9,417 nucleotides of DNA, taken from contig JAIEMR010000074.1 of NCBI GenBank assembly GCA_019751935.1, forward strand, positions 1 to 9,417, in the 5' to 3' direction. The notes below the pieces were generated by a model, which was not told the DNA's origin, did no database searches, and worked only from the letters and a program-made list of their open reading frames with translations. The stretch comes from Alphaproteobacteria bacterium (lineage in GTDB: Bacteria; Pseudomonadota; Alphaproteobacteria; Paracaedibacterales; CAIULA01). Positions 6,698 through 9,417 of the stretch are shown here, in pieces. How positions within the stretch are numbered: the first letter of the stretch is position 1; every line of letters begins with the position of its first letter. A program made the translations under genes and the position numbers.

Positions 6698-8409
6698 ATA
6701 GAGATTCATTTAAAAATCTAATTAGTGTTGGGCTGTTTTTTTGTACGCTGATCTTTTTCTTTACGTTTCAACTTGGAAATCGCCCTTTCGCCACGCCAGA
6801 TGAAGGGCGCTATGTTGAAATCCCTAGAGAAATGGTTGTAACAGGTGACTACTTAACGCCGCGTCTTAATAACGTAAAATATTTTGAAAAACCTCCATTT
6901 TTTTATTGGCTTCAAGCTTCAAGCATAAAAGTGTTTGGCCCAGATGAAGGGCCCATGCGCTTGTGGGTTGTATTCTTTGCCTTCATTGGATGCCTTGCAA
7001 CCTACCGCTTTGGAAAAACTCATTTTGACCGAACTACTGGCTTTTTTTCTGCGTTCGTTTTAGGAAGTAGTGTCCTTTATTTTAGTCTTAGTCGACTCAT
7101 TATCTTAGATATGCCTGTCAGCGTTCTTGTAACCCTAATCCTTTATAGTTTTTACCAAGGCTTTGAAACTGAACCAGGACATAAAAGACGATTTTGGTTT
7201 TACTGTTTTAGCATTGCGTGCGCTTTGGGTGTTTTGACCAAAGGCATTATGGCGCTTGCAATTCCTGGTCCAATTATCGTTATCTGGTTGAGCTTAACGG
7301 GCGGATGGAAGCGCGTATTACCTGTTTATCTTCCAACCTCTTTAACCCTTTTCTTCTTAATTGCAGCTCCCTGGCATATTTTAGTTAGCCTAAAAAATCC
7401 TGAATTTGCCTATAAATATTTTATCGTTGAACATTTTATGCGCTACACAACTGATGTGCATTTGCGATACAAACCTATTTGGTTTTTCGTTCCCATTTTA
7501 ATAGCCGGCTTTTTGCCTTGGACTGCTTTTATACCAGCAGCAATTGCGGACGCTTGGAAAAATAGAACCTCATCCCTGAATTCTTATTTACTCATATGGG
7601 CAGGATGGGTTTTCGCATTCTTTTCTGTATCCAATTCAAAATTGATTCCCTATATCCTACCTATGTTTCCAGCACTTGCCTTGCTTATTGGAAAATGTTT
7701 AAGCGACATATGGACAAATAAAAATCCCAAAAATAAGGCTGCGCTTTATACATATAATAGCCTTTTTTATATTGCTTTATGCCTTTTAGGGGGAGGAATT
7801 AGCGCCTATTTCCCCAAGTTATTAGAAGAAAAAGCAGAACTTTTACCCTATATTCATTCCTTGATGGCTATTTTCTTTATAAGCGGTCTTTTGACACTTA
7901 TTTACATACAAAGAAAAGATACTTATCTCTCAATAGAAAAGCTTGCCGGATCTATCTTTGTGCGGATTTTTAACCTTAGGTCATCACAAGTGGTAATAGG
8001 CATTCTTTGTCTTAGTAGCATTGCAATTCTAATCACCTTAATCAATGCAGCACCTTATATCCAACGCCCGTCGATAAAACCTTTGGCTGAGATTATTCAA
8101 TCCCACAGGCAGCCTGAGGATAAGGTTGTTAGTTTTATGACTTATTACCAAGATTTGCCTGTTTATACTCAGCAAATAGTAACCGTTGTTGAAGCCAAAG
8201 GAGAATTAGAATTTGGCACGACTGTTGAGGACACAAGTTCTTGGATGGTGGCAGAAAAGCAATTTTTAGAATTGTGGCATACAAAACAAAAAATATGGGC
8301 TATAGGGCGAAAAGCTGAATTAGATCGTTTCCAAAATCTCTACCCAACCTTTAAATATAAAGTTGTCGCAGAAGATTCTGGAAATATTTTGTTTACGCAA
8401 TCTTCATAA
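6694..8409 (+). CDS. ArnT-like polyprenyl-phosphate sugar glycosyltransferase (GT-C fold, GT83/PMT type)
   Basis: This inner-membrane enzyme should transfer a sugar from an undecaprenyl-phosphate donor to lipid A, core or another envelope acceptor on the periplasmic face. The 571 residues have about a dozen hydrophobic segments and a soluble C-terminal part from about 460. The first periplasmic loop carries TPDEGRYVEIPREM (D36, E37) and YFEKPPFFYW (K67), the ArnT hallmarks. D139 in RLIILDMP matches a second conserved aspartate. LTKG and EHFMRY are also typical. The start is GTG at 6694 in a GTGA overlap with ligA, implying coupling. The sugar is unknown: the upstream epimerase hints at galacturonate, as for Rgt enzymes of rhizobia, while 4-amino-4-deoxyarabinose or mannose are alternatives. 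Its stop codon lies inside the tail-to-tail overlap with uppP. Confidence 0.85.
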   Translation: MNRDSFKNLISVGLFFCTLIFFFTFQLGNRPFATPDEGRYVEIPREMVVTGDYLTPRLNNVKYFEKPPFFYWLQASSIKVFGPDEGPMRLWVVFFAFIGCLATYRFGKTHFDRTTGFFSAFVLGSSVLYFSLSRLIILDMPVSVLVTLILYSFYQGFETEPGHKRRFWFYCFSIACALGVLTKGIMALAIPGPIIVIWLSLTGGWKRVLPVYLPTSLTLFFLIAAPWHILVSLKNPEFAYKYFIVEHFMRYTTDVHLRYKPIWFFVPILIAGFLPWTAFIPAAIADAWKNRTSSLNSYLLIWAGWVFAFFSVSNSKLIPYILPMFPALALLIGKCLSDIWTNKNPKNKAALYTYNSLFYIALCLLGGGISAYFPKLLEEKAELLPYIHSLMAIFFISGLLTLIYIQRKDTYLSIEKLAGSIFVRIFNLRSSQVVIGILCLSSIAILITLINAAPYIQRPSIKPLAEIIQSHRQPEDKVVSFMTYYQDLPVYTQQIVTVVEAKGELEFGTTVEDTSSWMVAEKQFLELWHTKQKIWAIGRKAELDRFQNLYPTFKYKVVAEDSGNILFTQSS

Positions 8410-9195
8410 GCACAATAAAAGAGTCGCCCCCAAAATAACTCTATAGATTGTAAAAATTCCAAAGGAATGGCGCTGTAAAAACGTCAAAATCCCATGAATA
8501 ACGCAAAGGCCAATCACTGCTGTTAAAAGAACAGCTGGTCCTAAAGCCATAAAATCAAGCGGAATATTTTCTTTAATTGCATCATAAGTTGTTAAGATCA
8601 CGGCCCCCATCACTGTAGGAATTGATAACAAAAAAGCAAATTTAGTCGCTTCAACCCGATTCAATCCAAAGGCTCTAGCCGCTGTAATACAAGACCCGGA
8701 ACGACTTACCCCAGGTATAAAAGCAAGCGCTTGCATAAGGCCAATTCCAACGGCTTTTAATGAAGTTACATTGTCTTCTGAATGCTTAGAGAATTTGTCT
8801 ACAAAATATAGCAAAAGGCCAAAAATAATACTCATAATTCCAATAAAATGAGGAGAATACATAACACCCCCCGTTTTCTTAACAAAATATCCTATAATAA
8901 CCGCAGGAATAGTCGCCAGAACAAGGTGAGAAGCTTTTAGATAATGAATATCACTAGAAGGAGCATTTAAGTTTACAATTCCAAAAAACACTGCCCTGGT
9001 CATTGACCACAGATCTTTGTAAAAATAAAGAATAACAGCCGCTAAAGTTCCAAAATGTAAAGCTACTTCCCACTCTAAGGAAGTTGTCGGATATCTAAAT
9101 AAGTCAGATAAAAGCAAAAGGTGTGCACTTGAACTAACCGGCAGAAACTCACTAATACCCTGAACAAGACAAAGAAGAAAAATATGGAGACTCAT
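8404..9195 (-). CDS. uppP: Undecaprenyl-diphosphatase (BacA family)
   Basis: This membrane phosphatase dephosphorylates undecaprenyl diphosphate to the carrier lipid undecaprenyl phosphate, used for peptidoglycan, O-antigen and other envelope glycans. It also gives low-level bacitracin tolerance. The 263 residues are the usual length. The first signature is QGISEFLPVSSSAHL (12-26), with E16 as the conserved catalytic glutamate. The earlier glutamate of the E. coli enzyme is Gln here (Q12), as in a known QG-type subgroup. The second signature, PGVSRSGS, is present with its arginine. About seven or eight hydrophobic segments are visible. The start at 9195 has only a weak AAGTG upstream. The gene lies 66 bases downstream of the thiolase and could be cotranscribed with it. 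It converges on the glycosyltransferase with a 6-base overlap, so no terminator fits between them. Confidence 0.96.
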   Translation of the reverse strand: MSLHIFLLCLVQGISEFLPVSSSAHLLLLSDLFRYPTTSLEWEVALHFGTLAAVILYFYKDLWSMTRAVFFGIVNLNAPSSDIHYLKASHLVLATIPAVIIGYFVKKTGGVMYSPHFIGIMSIIFGLLLYFVDKFSKHSEDNVTSLKAVGIGLMQALAFIPGVSRSGSCITAARAFGLNRVEATKFAFLLSIPTVMGAVILTTYDAIKENIPLDFMALGPAVLLTAVIGLCVIHGILTFLQRHSFGIFTIYRVILGATLLLCL

Positions 9196-9261
9196 AAAAG
9201 CACTTGAAACCTGATTATTTTATTGCATATTCACTTGGATTCTGAAAAATCTCAAGAATAA

Positions 9262-9417
9262 TTAAACAACCTCTATTGCAATTGCTGTTGACTCTCCGCC
9301 CCCTATACAAATGCACGCAACACCTCGTTTTAATTTATGCCTTCTCAAGGCATGTGCCAAGGTAACTACAATACGGGCCCCGCTAACCCCAATTGGATGC
9401 CCTATCGTGCAAGCCCC
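9262..9417 (-). CDS. Acetyl-CoA acetyltransferase (thiolase), C-terminal 51 residues only
   Basis: The frame enters from the right window edge and stops with TAA at 9262. It reads the thiolase C-terminal signature: GHPIGVSGAR with the catalytic histidine, then VACICIGGGEST, whose cysteine just before IGGG is the proton-shuttling catalytic cysteine. The enzyme condenses two acetyl-CoA to acetoacetyl-CoA or runs the reverse cleavage. The fragment cannot separate a biosynthetic PhaA/AtoB type from a fatty acid oxidation type, though CIGGGE is common in acetyl-CoA acetyltransferases. Most of the roughly 390-residue protein is outside the window. With the acetoacetyl-CoA synthetase at the left edge it would complete conversion of acetoacetate to acetyl-CoA. 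The nucleophilic cysteine region is not in view. Confidence 0.93.
   Translation of the reverse strand, partial: GACTIGHPIGVSGARIVVTLAHALRRHKLKRGVACICIGGGESTAIAIEVV

Noticed and set aside
9145..9165. Loss of function in UppP because the first signature glutamate is Gln (Q12)
   Set aside because: The QG(I/L/F)xEFLP form is an established subgroup of the BacA family, and the other signature residues (E16, the SSS-AH stretch, PGVSRSGS) are intact.
9196..9261. Promoter for uppP on the minus strand (TTGAGA at 9255-9250)
   Set aside because: No acceptable -10 hexamer occurs at a proper spacing: the TATGCA and TAAAAT candidates are too far away. Cotranscription with the thiolase is at least as likely.

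Overview
The window looks like a piece of an AT-rich alphaproteobacterial chromosome. The genus is not certain. The branched-chain aminotransferase, the acetoacetyl-CoA synthetase with its neighbouring thiolase, and the RgtA/ArnT-style lipid glycosyltransferase all have an alphaproteobacterial flavour. The low GC and AT-rich codon use fit host-associated lineages such as Holosporales or Paracaedibacter-like bacteria. This placement is inferred from sequence style and no search was run.

Left to right: the 3' three quarters of an acetoacetyl-CoA synthetase (1-1503, running off the left edge); a complete branched-chain amino acid aminotransferase, ilvE (1553-2440); about 690 bases with no convincing ordinary gene; a small coiled-coil plus winged-helix protein (3127-3486); then a tight plus-strand run of a UDP-glucuronate 4-epimerase (3620-4600), NAD-dependent DNA ligase ligA (4616-6697) and an ArnT-like membrane glycosyltransferase (6694-8409). 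On the minus strand follow undecaprenyl-diphosphatase uppP (8404-9195), meeting the glycosyltransferase tail to tail with a 6-base overlap, and the last 51 codons of a thiolase (9262-9417).

Two metabolic themes appear. The first is acetoacetate/acetyl-CoA metabolism at the two edges: the synthetase makes acetoacetyl-CoA and the thiolase interconverts it with acetyl-CoA. The second is envelope sugar chemistry: the epimerase makes UDP-galacturonate, UppP supplies undecaprenyl phosphate, and the GT83-type transferase uses a polyprenyl-phosphate sugar. This suggests galacturonic acid (or similar) decoration of lipid A or core. LigA sits inside that run as a housekeeping passenger.

The most unusual part is the leader of the small winged-helix gene. 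A promoter-like sequence (2897-2923) is followed by a perfect 13-bp inverted repeat starting at about the expected transcription start. Then come a strong Shine-Dalgarno driving a three-codon mini-ORF (Met-Arg-Arg-stop), an imperfect hairpin, and a perfect 12-bp hairpin that holds a second start codon whose short frame overlaps the start of the main gene. This looks like a structured attenuator-type leader, or a decayed small gene, and it is the best candidate here for something undescribed.
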